DNA of 64,000 bases, from assembly GCA_900660155.1 (NCBI GenBank), contig CABFPE010000176.1, forward strand, positions 155,990 through 219,989, written 5' to 3'. Within the stretch, counting starts at the first letter, position 1. Each line of letters opens with the position of its first letter. The notes under the pieces are model-generated. The model did no database searches. It saw only the letters and a list, made by a program, of their open reading frames with translations, and was not told where the DNA came from. Position numbers and translations under genes: made by a program. The DNA comes from Hofstenia miamia. Taxonomy: Eukaryota > Xenacoelomorpha > Acoela > Hofsteniidae. Of the stretch, positions 14,901 to 24,439 are shown in pieces.

Positions 14901-17900
14901 TTTCGTCCGATTGTATTCAAACTGAATTTCGGTCTTGGGTTTGTTTTCAGGATGAATCTTTCTTGTGATGCATTGTAGAAAGCATATATACTTTTTTGGA
15001 TGACGCAGTTTGATAAGCAGCCAATGTCGTCTCTATTGAAAATAAATTTCGATTGTCCCGATGCTCGCCGCTTATGCAAAATTGGTAGTATATCACGCCT
15101 GTTTGACATCGTCCTTTCCACGTATGTCAGTCGCTTCAACAAAAGTTCCTTTGCAAGAGGAAGAGACGGAAAAAATCGATCTCCAACCACATTTCTAACC
15201 GGTACCATAGAATGGCTTTACAAGGTGCTGATTGATCAGTCCACGGATTACCCCGAAACATACATCGATGCTGCAAATCGGCGCACTATCAGATAAGCTT
15301 ACCATAATTTCCGGGTTTCGATGGATTATATATTCGGCGTGGTGACCGAGAGCAGGATGAAACACGTTGTTTGCCAACAGTAAGACAATAACTTGCATTA
15401 AAATATTGAGGAAGTCGATCATTCCGCTCGTGCCATATTTCAGAAATGGTGGAGAATGCATCTGTCACAATACGATAATCACAGGTGTATTTAACATCAA
15501 AACGCAAGTATCTTAACCACTGTTTGAACTTTGAACAAATCAGACGAATAAAACGATGACGCATTATGAGACCACAAATCATCGGTTGGCATAGGTTGAT
15601 GATGATTCGCACCATGCCTTAAATGAGATGAGATCAAACTGCACCGTAGTGTCAATAGCGGATGAGTAGCCATTTGTGTAATCCACAATTTTTTGAAGCA
15701 GCTGATCAGGGAAGATTTGCTCAGTTTGAACAATATTGTCCTTGAAAGCAAGACGCATTGGGCCAGAAGATTGAGGAATCACATTAGCCGCATTTCTCCT
15801 TTAAGTTTGGACAGTTGCATGATATTTCCAAACATTACCATTGTTGTCAGTAAAGCCTGTTTGTTGGAGGTCATGATCATCTTCCTGTCAGTAGATAGCT
15901 GTTCATCATGAATGACTTCGATGTCAGCTGCATTGACCTCATTATCAGAGTAAGATATGGCAGAGTCAGAACTTGATGATTTATCAAGCACCAAAATATT
16001 TGGAAAAACTCTTACAGCAACAGTTCGTCGCAGACATGACGCCATCACAAATACATTGATGAAACTACAATTCAAAGCTCTTTATTTAAAGCATATCTAT
16101 AAACTACAAATTCATTATAAGAGAGTGTTACATTATAAATAAAATGAAATGTTGCAACAGAAAATTTAGGGAACAATTCTGAGAATACTCTTTACGAGTA
16201 CTATCTGGTTCAAGAAAGTATGTCTTAATAAGTTAGACGGTATTTCTAAATTTTAGAGGCATCTTATTAAACAATTCAGATCCACGTACAAAAAATGAGT
16301 TAGACGTATATGAATTTGTAAGTTGATGGATTTTTAGAAATTTTTGTTGTCGGCTATTAAATTTTAGTTTACTAGAGTATTTATGTGCTTGGAAAATTAT
16401 TGTTTTTTCCATAGAATATGCCAATGAAATATAGGTATGCCAAATACACTGGTCACGTTATTATTTTAATCATCTGATAAAGTAAATTTCACTCTTTTTC
16501 GATCTCAACGATGTTCAATTGGCTCGCGTGGCAGCGTGCGCTTGTGAGATGAAGTAAGGTCCATTCCTCGATGTCAAAAGTGTTCAATGAGCACGTAGTG
16601 CAGTCTTTGTGAACAACGCTGTGTATGGCTGTTTGAGCTAGCTAACAATATTGCATAATATGCCAATATTTCTTTATAGCCGTGAATCACTATTCTCACA
16701 AGATTGTAAATTTCAGTTTACACACTTCCATTCATGAGCCTTGTCAGAGTCATGATTTCACAATAGACATATTTCATTAACATTCAGAAAGTAAAAGTCA
16801 TGAAACCTAATACAGAAGTCGTGTTATGTGATTATCGCAAAAAAATTACATTGGGTGGTAAAAATCACCATCCTTAGCCCACTGAGGGTTAAGCAAGTGG
16901 GATCAAATACGCAATATTATAGAAATCGTTTTCCATTGTTAACATACACAACCTTGTTGACTTTAAATTTTAGGCGTTCTAAGGAATTCTAGGCTAAATT
17001 ATAAGGAATATCTTATTACAATAATTCAAATAGGTTACTTCTAGTTGAGATGCGCCATTGAATTGCAAATAATACAGCACAATCTAAGCGATTTTCATAA
17101 TGTTGTAAATTAATATTATATGAGTTTTAGAATTATATGAATTTAATGAACTACATTCCTGCAAGAACCCAATGAAAGTTATCACAATGGAATTACTTCT
17201 TCCTTTCTCACACCCACCCAATGCCATCGAACAGATTAGCACAGGACTGCTCCAAGAAATCCCAATGTCTGTACCAGATGATGAAAAATGTTGAGCGAAG
17301 ACAGATGCAATTATATTAGCTCCACAATGTGATGTCTAGACACAAGAAAAAGGTGTCTCTAAATTTGGTTTTGAATGATTTTAAAAGCTCCATTACTTCT
17401 GGAATATCGGTGCTGGTTGTTTTCATCGTCCAGTTTAAATGTTTTGGGTTTTTACCTTATAGTTGTAAATATGTAGAGGGCAATTTTGTATATAAGAAGT
17501 TTTTTTGTTGTAATTGGAGAACATATTTAGAAATGCTTAGCTTGTCGTAACGTCAAGGAAATAATACGCTCACCCCATCGATCAGTAATAGTCAGAATAG
17601 TATCGCAACAAATGCAAACAATCCGTGGTTGAAGGATTACTCAATCTCTAAGTAACTTAAGAACGGCTTCAGCTATCTGTCTTGGATGGAAGCTTTGGTA
17701 TTCCAGGAAGCTTTTCAGTTTTCGCTAGAGACCACGATGAGCATACGGGTTGATCTTCCTGTCCAAGTCTTAAAGAAGCTTACCGTCATAATGTAAGACA
17801 AGGGTATCTCAGGTTTGAAAATGGCCTTTATTCAGTCTCAAGTCTTTTCTAAATTTACACTTGATTTATAGGAAATATATTTAGATAAAGGGAATGACGA

Positions 17901-20900
17901 TTAATCAAATCCAACAGCACGTAAGGCTGGTGCCACAATGTGCATTGCCTAATGAAAAGTTTTTGCGAACAAAAGTCGCCATAAAATTATCGGTTTCGAC
18001 AATATTCTTTCCAATCACTTGCGCGACTCTGAGTTGAAGGAAGATGTAGCAAGAAAATAATAATAATAATCATTAGTTCCTTCGGGCGAAGGTGCCACTT
18101 CTGTTAGGTATTCGTTACAGAGACACAATATCAGCACAGCTTTTAGTCCCGTTTCTACTCAACTATTCTTCTTTAAATACCCTGCGAATAAATTTTTTAT
18201 CTTCATTTTCAATAATGATTCTTCAAGCATTTCGTTGATCACAAAGAAAATCATAGTCTTCGTATTATTTAATAATTTTAAATACATTCGCATGGTTGCT
18301 CTCAAAATCCTGTCAAACCAATTTCTTCTCTTGTTCAACTTGCCTATAAATTGCATCATTGATTTACTATTGTAGGCTTCTGCAGTTAATCAGTCAATTT
18401 AGAAACCAGGTCAATGATAAAAAAGATAATTTGCTCTAAATGCACAAATACAAGGTTTTCATTATCCACTGCATACTTTTCATAGAGTAGATTTCTTGAT
18501 CAACTATACAATAGTTTACCTTCAAATAGACAGTAGCCAACAGGGTTTGTGTATGAAAATTTTTTTCAATCATATTTGACCCCATTCCCTAAATATTAAT
18601 ATAAATTCTCTACCAAGACTGTCTTAAAGTTTATGGCTTCCTTTCTCGCAACAACTAAAAAACAACTTCAACACACATTGCAGAGCTACATAACGTTTTC
18701 ATGCATGATTAAACTACAAATATAAACAAAAAAGCCTAAATATTAAGGCTCTGCCTGCTCGATCTTTGAGAACCTCTAATATGATAGGACCTATACGTCA
18801 ATCAGGAACTTTTCTTCAAAATTGGGGTGCGACTAATGCGCAGAGCCATGCTATATCAAATATAAACAGGTTACAAAATTAATATTTGCTGATAAAAAAT
18901 AATACCTCATTCACAAAAGCATGTTTATGTCCTTGATGGTTATGCAATTGACAATCACGACAAGTTAGTTGTTCACACTTTTCACAATAGAGTTGAACAG
19001 CTTCACTAGGATGTGTTGAGCAATACCTTACTCTATTTCCAGGATCATGTTTTGCATTTTGATAATCAGCTACACTAATAATAGAGTGCTCCTTGGTAAG
19101 CTTTACACGTTTATGAGCCTAAATGCACATAATTAGAGAAATTTAAACAATGCTTACCTCTATCACATGCCATTCTTCACAACAAAATTAAACTATACAA
19201 AAATTAGTATTGTAGGTAGAATGTTACGTCCGTAAATTGTGAAGTGCTCAGTGCATAAAGTTATATTTTATTTAGTTAAAACTATAAATTTAACTAAAAT
19301 TCAGAATATCGGAAGACTACACTAGTAAGTTCTAAGTGCTGGAGTTGCAGGTAATTTATACTTTAATATTCATTATTCGTATAATCAATTAAATAATTTG
19401 TGCACAGAGAGAAATAGAAAACTATTAATTTAATTTGAATTGCTAACAATACAGTACAAACAATAAACCAAGTGTGATTTATAAGTATAAAACAGGAAAA
19501 TCTTTAATAATATTAAATGTCTTATGTTGTAAAATATACAATTTTTACATAAATGTGTTCAGTTATGTTGTTTGTAAAATCGTTTGGAAATTGAATTCGC
19601 AATGCCACTCACAATAAATCTTACAAAATCTTATTACTTATGGATACGAAATTTAATCAACATTCTTAGAGACAATATTCACCCATCACTTATTGTGGCA
19701 AAATCCAGATTAGAGACACAAGAAGCGCAAAAACGGCGAAATTGAATTCTGATTTCACTCAGAACCCATTTATATTAATCGCTCACTCAATCGTATTACA
19801 GAATAAACAAATTTGGTTCCAAATTTATTCTTCGAGCCGAATTGAATCTATAGCGAACTTAAGTTTTTTCTGATCTCGATTAAAACCATTCTCTAATAGA
19901 TTAAATCTAGATTAATTAAAATGATACAAAAAATAATATAACTTTAATGATATGTTTTTGAGCTTTCTCTTCATGTATAACTGTCAACACGGTTCAAATG
20001 CAGATCACTACTCAAAACTTAACTCGAAATTACACAGCGGAACTTAGGGGCTGATGAATCCTTCTAGTCATTGACTTCATAAAGCTTAATCAGAATCCAA
20101 TATGAGTCATGGGTTACAGGCGATTTTAAAGAAATACTAAAAATTGCATGCATGCATTTATCCTTAGAAAAATTGGATGGTGCGAATTAAAAATGTATTT
20201 GCATTACAAGGTTAATAATAAACTATTTGTTTCTGATACGAATAATTATATTCTATTTTACAAAAAAAAGGTTGGCCAAAGGAAATGCATTTAGCAAAAT
20301 GGGCAACCAAAAATAATTCACATGATTTGGTCAATTACTAGAACGCAAGGCTTAAATTACGCATTGGCATGTAATAAATAAAAATTAAAACCAAATTTTC
20401 AGGATTTACTTACCAATATTGCATTTGTCATTAAATTGGCATTCATTTGAAAATACTAGATATATAAAAATCAGTGTTAAAAACGATTAATGATTTAGTT
20501 TTGAAGTCTCGACAAGGTTATAGAATTCAAAATAAACTATTATGAATCACCTTAAAATGGTAGTAGATATAAATTAGTGAATGAATTTTTGTAATATTGA
20601 TCAAATTAAATAAATATCTAAATCATGGTCACGGAGAAATAATCATCAAACCTTGATATCCTCCTCACACAGCCAGTCAGAGCAATTTTCACACCATCCT
20701 TGAGCAGGATTCAAACAATCATCCGCATAACATGGACCGACATTTGGTGAATTACGGTTAATTGCTTTAAAAAGAGCATCAGTAACAAAATACTGATCAA
20801 TTATGCCGTTGATATTTTTACATTCTTGTGAGTCAAGAGGACAAACAAAGGAATCTAAACGTCAAAATAATATTATTTTGTGGTCTAAGAACAAACTTGT

Positions 20901-21107
20901 AGCAGTATGACGTTGTTGGATGCAATCTTCACAAAACGTATGAAGGCAAGGTAACAATTTAGGCTTCAGATCCTTAAATGCTCTTTTGCACAATTTGCAT
21001 TCAGAAGGACAAAGAGCCTCTAGTTTGCATTGACTATCTGCAGCAACAGCTTCTATTCCGTTAGGGACTAACTGCGTTTTAACTCCTCCAGAACAATTTA
21101 CACTCAT
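5676..21107 (-). CDS. TIF1-family (TRIM24/TRIM33-like) RING/B-box protein, spliced, partial
   Basis: Four minus-strand exons were identified: 20897-21107, 20652-20854, 18906-19118 and, less surely, 5676-5982. The first three join in phase and encode 209 residues: RING (Cys37, Cys40, Cys54, His56, Cys59, Cys62, Cys75), B-box 1 (about 112-140) and B-box 2 (Cys171, His174, Cys183, Cys186, Cys191, Cys194, His199, His202). The order and the linker residues match vertebrate TIF1 proteins, which are nuclear chromatin-binding co-regulators and E3 ligases ending in PHD-bromodomain. Oddities: Asp78 and Asp136 stand where TIF1 relatives have the last Cys of RING and of B-box 1. The coiled-coil exons were not found between 5983 and 18905, where a 1-kb gap, a gypsy fossil and a piggyBac lie. 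The C-terminus is absent from the window. It could instead be a related TRIM protein without PHD-bromodomain. Confidence 0.82.
5983..7942. other. No recognised gene (TIF1-like intron)
   Basis: AT-rich intron. A minus-strand open stretch at 6906-7193 has no motif I can name. Confidence 0.5.
7943..11290 (-). mobile_element. Fossil gypsy-type LTR retrotransposon (element 1), one LTR
   Basis: Read from right to left, the order is: a short LTR (about 11189-11290, TGT...ACA), a primer-binding-like site next to it, gag-like (about 10560-11150), protease-like (10224-10490), reverse transcriptase (about 9385-10054), RNase H (about 8740-9090) and integrase (about 7943-8750). The Pol order is that of Ty3/gypsy elements. 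The second LTR was not found on the left, so that end seems lost or diverged. The copy is broken in about ten places and is inactive. It is the same family as the element at 40642-44219 and appears the older of the two. Confidence 0.85.
11189..11290 (-). repeat. LTR of gypsy-type element 1
   Basis: It begins TGTTTAACAC next to GGCACCAA and ends CCTTAACA, the same layout as the right-hand LTR of the element at 44090-44219. Its outer limit is inferred from the TG...CA rule and from that comparison. Confidence 0.6.
11291..12910. other. No recognised gene; possible hAT-like end near 12152
   Basis: TIF1-like intron sequence. CAGTGGCGGATACAG at about 12152-12166 followed by a G-run resembles a hAT terminus, but no partner end was found before the gap. 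Nothing else is recognised. Confidence 0.4.
12911..13910. other. Assembly gap (1000 N)
   Basis: Exactly 1000 N, probably a scaffold gap of nominal or estimated size. Reading frames crossing it are meaningless. Confidence 0.99.
13911..13929. repeat. (AT)n microsatellite at the gap edge
   Basis: Nineteen bases of AT alternation immediately follow the 1-kb gap, which probably reflects a hard-to-assemble repeat. Confidence 0.9.
14041..14230 (+). repeat. Proximal half of the palindromic repeat (copy a), left of piggyBac
   Basis: It matches the arm of copy c, including AAGTCGCACACTCC, ATATCTTAACGG and TTGAGAAATTACATTAAT, and breaks exactly at the left TTAA of the piggyBac. Confidence 0.75.
14830..16075 (-). 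pseudogene. piggyBac transposase pseudogene
   Basis: From N to C terminus: an acidic segment (SSSSDSAISYSDNEV, about 15960-16000), the PDQLLQKIVDYTNGYSSA region (about 15640-15720), the SKP motif region (about 15300-15420), the SLPLAKELL region with Asp in GDRFF (about 15100-15200) and the VDSVDQ motif (about 14860-14880). These follow the order of the DDE_Tnp_1_7 domain. At least three frame changes are needed to read it through. Confidence 0.8.
16195..16435 (-). mobile_element. LINE 3' tail fragment inside the piggyBac
   Basis: A minus-strand reading frame with SFFVRGSELFNKMPLKFRN resembles the last residues of CR1/L2-like reverse transcriptase ORFs (RG..LWN.LP..IR). It lies upstream of the transposase relic within the piggyBac boundaries, so it looks like a short 5'-truncated LINE insertion into the piggyBac. 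Confidence 0.55.
16889..17020 (+). repeat. Distal half of the palindromic repeat (copy a), right of piggyBac
   Basis: It starts with the right TTAA of the piggyBac insertion and continues with the same sequence found just after the corresponding point in copy c (GATCAAATACGCAATATT, then ACATACACAACCTTGTTGAC). Confidence 0.75.
17021..17549. other. No recognised gene (TIF1-like intron)
   Basis: Plain AT-rich sequence. A plus-strand open stretch at 17329-17550 has no recognisable motif. Confidence 0.5.
17550..18060 (-). pseudogene. Degenerate coding-like fragment, unclassified repeat
   Basis: On the minus strand, short pieces of reading frame such as LHYDGKLL followed by an AEAVLKLL-like piece recall the HWDGKLLPDLTG motif of an uncharacterised repeat-associated protein found in many invertebrates. 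Frames are broken and the assignment is from memory. Confidence 0.25.
18490..18650 (-). repeat. Partial arm of the palindromic repeat family (copy b)
   Basis: This matches the right arm of the repeat at 29636-30265 (shared stretches around TTACCTTCAAA, CAGTAGCCAACA and TTGACCCCATTC). It is inverted relative to the arm at 14041-17020, so it may be the second arm of that same copy. Confidence 0.55.
18906..19118 (-). CDS. TIF1-like exon 3: B-box 2
   Basis: A 213-base exon (71 codons, phase 0 on both sides) begins AHKRVKLTKEH and ends HGHKHAFVNE-like with a GTATTA donor; the acceptor is ATTTAG. It carries the complete B-box 2 zinc ligands, with QLYCEKCEQLTCRDCQ closely matching the LFCETCDRLTCRDCQ segment of vertebrate TRIM33. 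Confidence 0.88.
19119..20651 (-). other. TIF1-like intron 2, no gene recognised
   Basis: AT-rich intron sequence between the B-box exons. Apart from the candidate 42-base exon at 20414-20455 I see no coding or repeat signal. Confidence 0.6.
20414..20455 (-). other. Candidate 42-base cassette exon in the TIF1-like gene
   Basis: Between exons 2 and 3 a minus-strand segment is bounded by an ATCTAG acceptor and a perfect GTAAGT donor, and reads through in phase as YFQMNANLMTNAIL. Vertebrate TIF1 proteins have no insert at this point, so if used it would be an alternative exon interrupting B-box 1. It may equally be chance. Confidence 0.25.
20652..20854 (-). CDS. TIF1-like exon 2: RING end and B-box 1
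   Basis: It encodes residues 71-138. It opens with the RING's last ligand pair, here CPLDSQEC against CPVCRQEC in human TRIM33 (from memory), then a linker and a B-box 1 with CYADDC, WCENC and WLCEED. Splice signals on the minus strand are TTTAG before and AAG|GTTTGA after. The 203-base length fits a phase 1 entry and phase 0 exit. Confidence 0.85.
20897..21107 (-). CDS. TIF1-like exon 1: start codon and RING core
   Basis: It encodes residues 1-70, beginning MSVNCSGG. The RING pattern CKLC, CLH, C, EDC is plain. The donor chosen is ACAA|GTTTGT on the minus strand; an alternative in-phase donor lies 12 bases upstream at CAAC|GTCATA but fits the consensus less well. The intron to the next exon would be only 42 bases, very short but in phase. 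The upstream 5'UTR and any earlier exon are unknown. Confidence 0.82.
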
Positions 21108-21860
21108 TAATACATGTACTTATCTAAATTCATAAATATATTCTGATTATCTTAAGTTTTCCAGTCAAGTATACCAATAATATAAACAAATCTCAATTTT
21201 TTTTACATAAGTTTATGTTTACCGCAAATTTTCAAAAGGATTCTAATTAAGTTTCGCTTCGTTTTTGTTTATTACATTTCTGACATATTTTCGATTTAAT
21301 TCTTCAATGATTTTTTTGACATATTACAATATGAACAACTACAATTGCCGATTAAGCGTAAGTCCATAAAGGTAATATGATTAGATGTTTGAATTTGATT
21401 AATCGGAATATGTATTCAAGTACAAGCAAATTTTATAAAACTTCTGAAATTATAGTTTATAACTTTAATAGGTAAACATGAATGAAGCAATCAATTGCTA
21501 AATATAAATTCTTTGCAATGTTTCAATTTATTTAAGAGTGACAAGCGACCAATACATAAAATTATAAATATAATTATATTCTACATTAAGAAGGTAACGG
21601 TGAGTTCATACAGAAACCTTGCATATTAAACATGTTTTAAAATGATAAAGAGGCAATATAATATAATAATATAATAATAATAATAAATAACGCTTTATTT
21701 CCTGTACAAATACAAATTTGTAATTGTAAAACGAAAAGGGGAAATGGCTGACAATAAGACATACAAGAGTTTAAAGAAAGTTTAGGTTGTCAATCAGGAG
21801 TGCATCGTTAAATATTCTGGATGCCATTGATTCTGCAATGTATCAAATTGTAGGTAGATC
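21108..21860. other. Region upstream of the TIF1-like start; (TAA)n tract
   Basis: AT-rich sequence with a short (TAA)n/(AATAT)n tract at about 21655-21690. It should hold the TIF1-like promoter and 5'UTR, but no TATA box or initiator can be singled out. Confidence 0.5.
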
Positions 21861-23648
21861 GAGTGGCATTCACACAGAAAGAGAGCGATAAATCCAAGTC
21901 TGTGCTTGAAGCAAGAGGAAATAAAAGGGGGTGATCACACGGATCACACGCTTGTAATTTAAACACATGTTTTAGGATAATAGCATTCACAACAGACGTT
22001 GTTCACGCAAAGCGATCGCGGTAGATGGTATAAACTATAAAAATGATTTTTCTCAACAAACATAGTTATATTTTAATTAATTAGAAATAATCAGGTATGA
22101 TAATGTTGAACACTTAATTATTTACTATTCAATTCAATACTAAGTAAAACAACCTGAAGTTAAAATAATTTTGTATAATGGATTTTCATAAGGCTTGCGA
22201 TTCGGCTATTAAACACTTATGTGGAATTACTCGACGAGATACATTTACATTTCATTCATTTTATTGAGCACATTTATTTCATTGTATTTAGACTTTATGC
22301 ACTTAGCAATATTTTCTCAAAAATTTCTCTATATTTGCGAATGTTTTTCAAGGAATCATCTATACATCTCATATACCTGAAGGCCTTCATGCAAGAACCG
22401 GCTAAGTCACATTTTTTAACTTTTAGAAATGATTCAGCTTAGTTACATTAGCCGGTTCTTGCACGGAGCAAATAATTTAATATGTCACTTAGCCGCATAT
22501 AAAAACTGTTTTTCTCCTTAAAATGAAGTTGATATTTTGTGCATACAAATAAAGTCTGAATATATCGTTGTTGCAAAAATCTCATTAGTGTCAATAATGC
22601 ACGTAGTCTTCAATTACAAAGTTAATTTATACTTTCTTTTATCAATATGTAAAAATATAAATTATCTTAATTGTAATATAGGTGCAGTGTATAAATATTT
22701 CAATTAAAATGTTTGAAATTACCTCATAATGGAAAAGCTATGCTAATTAATCAACCATTATTATGTAATCCTAATGAGCTTAGTGACGTCTTTGTGAAAA
22801 TTTCTAACCCAATTAAATCGCCGGTTTTTCATCCGCTTAGACTGAATAGATGCAATGCAATGCAATCTTTACAATTAGATTCATTTTAGTGCTGCACACG
22901 GATAAGAAATTTTTAATATGTTCAGGTTCTTCCTTCCAAATGTGACTAATTGTAAACCACAATTATTGAGCTTTTTGCATGCCATTAAAATTATTCTTTT
23001 GACTACAGTAAGCAAATTTATTGACACAATCAAAAATTCTTGACTGTAGCACCCGCACAAAAGAAGCGGCGTTGGGGTCAATGTACATGTTATCAAATTT
23101 ACACGAAACACACAATGTTAGTCAATTTTAAGTGAATTTAAGATATTCGTATTTTGATAAAGCTTTAGGCATATATTTTCAATTTACATATATTACGATT
23201 AATAAAAAACTCACTTAAAAGATCACATAGCTTAAGCCATATTAAAATAATATTGTACATGTTATTTGAAAAGTTTTGGTACAAATTTATGTCCAATTTG
23301 TTTATCTGAAAGCCGAAAATATTTAAAATGTAATAATCAAATTTACAACCCTTTACAAGCTCGCACTCGCGCGCTTTCTGTTTGAATACAGCTATCTTTA
23401 AACATGTGTTAGAAAATATCGCTCGCGCTAGGCTTTAAATGGGATTGTCATAGAGCTTTCTGTGTGAATGCTCTCAGTAAATCAGCTGTTTAAATCCCCA
23501 GCAAGCCCAAGCTGGCACCACTCTGGCTTTAATACATTTTAGAAAATGTCACTTGCTCTCTGTGTGAACACCCAAGATTTAAAGCTAGGTCAAGCTCGCT
23601 TTCTGTGTGAATGCCGAAAGCACAATCTTTCTGTGTGAGTGCACCCTA
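21861..23648. mobile_element. Candidate non-autonomous DNA element with subterminal CTTTCTGTGTGAATGC repeats
   Basis: The left end reads GAGTGGCATTCACACAGAAA and the right end is its near inverse, TTTCTGTGTGAGTGCACCCT. The right arm (23372-23648) repeats CTTTCTGTGTGAATGC-like units about five times, and the left arm has one good and two weak units. No transposase frame is visible inside and no clear target duplication flanks it, so the family is unknown. Inside, 22390-22463 is a separate perfect inverted repeat. Confidence 0.5.
22390..22463. repeat. Perfect 16-bp inverted repeat (hairpin)
   Basis: TGCAAGAACCGGCTAA at 22390-22405 is exactly complementary in reverse to 22448-22463, with a 42-base spacer. 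It could be the ends of a tiny element or a cruciform-forming site. Confidence 0.85.
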
Positions 23649-23689
23649 AAGGCAACAAATGCCCTGTATTTTCAGCATTAGACTAAATA

Positions 23690-24320
23690 TTATTATATAT
23701 ATATATATATATATATTAGTTTGGCAACTAACTTCATGCTGTTTTTATTTCACTTTATTTTTAAATCATCAAATGGAATGTCAAGTTGAAAAACATTTTG
23801 TTTATTATGTTCCAATTAGTTATTTCACTTTATTATTAAATCATCAAATGGAATGTCAAGTTGAAAAATACGTGCACTTTCGACACCTCCTTCTCTTTTC
23901 ATTTAACCAAGGCTTTACTGCTGCAAAAGCTGCTCGTGAAATTAATCTTGTGTATGGGGGAACTGCAATGGCAGAAAGAACCACCCGCAAGTGGTTTGCT
24001 ACGTTCAAAGAGCAAAATTTTGATCTCAAAGAAGCACCACGTTCTGGCCGCCCAACTGAAATTGACCAAGGAAGCTATTCAAACACACGGCTGGGAAGTG
24101 CTGCCACACCCGCCATACTCGCCCGATCTGGCACCAACAGATTTTCACCTTTTTAGGTCACTTTCCAATGCTATGCGTGGGGTTTCGTTCAACAACGATG
24201 CAGAATTGAAAGCTTGGTTAGACGGATTTTTTTAGTCAAAAACAAAAGATTTTTACCGAGAAGGTATTGAGAAACTTTTTGAACGCTGGGGAAAAGTTAT
24301 TGACACGAATAGAGAATAGA
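23690..24320 (+). mobile_element. Mariner transposon copy with internal deletion
   Basis: The N-terminal half carries the mariner helix-turn-helix region (FRHLLLFSFNQGFTAAKAA, RTTRKWFATFKEQNFDL, APRSGRPTEID). Sequence then jumps directly, in another frame, to the C-terminal piece with [17 protein letters not shown], which holds the third catalytic Asp, and IEKLFERWGKVIDTN. The middle of the transposase, with the first two catalytic Asp residues, is missing. A stop also lies in the C-terminal part. The copy sits between AT microsatellites, as expected for TA-target insertion. A 75-base direct duplication lies near its 5' end. It cannot encode an active transposase. Confidence 0.85.
23746..23869 (+). 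repeat. 75-base tandem duplication in the mariner 5' region
   Basis: About 48 bases starting TATTTCACTTTAT recur with a period of 75 bases (23746 and 23821), an in-frame 25-codon shift that duplicates YFTLxLNHQMECQVEK. Confidence 0.9.
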
Positions 24321-24439
24321 TCATTGATTAAATAGTTTTTAGTTCTTATTTAATTCATGTAGATTTAAAAAGCTATATATATATATATATTGCATACACT
24401 AAAAATATTGATGTTATAATAATTTTTTGTTTGTTCATT

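Larger units (their letters stand above)
14231..16888 (-). mobile_element. piggyBac DNA transposon copy, TTAA-flanked, transposase broken
   Basis: The element is bounded by TTAA at 14227-14230 followed by CCCTCGACAGG, and by CACTGAGGG followed by TTAA at 16889-16892, so the ends are CCCTC...GAGGG as in piggyBac. A minus-strand transposase relic runs from about 16075 to 14830. Recognisable pieces are the N-terminal DELLxxIVxxTN-like segment, IYNPSKPGNYGKLI, GRNVVGDRFFPSLPLAKELL and TKAGVDSVDQMAKKYS. Several frame changes and stops break it. No C-terminal cysteine-rich domain was resolved. Confidence 0.88.

Noticed and set aside
18159-18359. Possible TIF1 coiled-coil exon on the minus strand (66 codons, Lys/Leu-rich)
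   Set aside because: Weak resemblance to the TRIM33 coiled coil, no convincing splice sites in phase with B-box 2.
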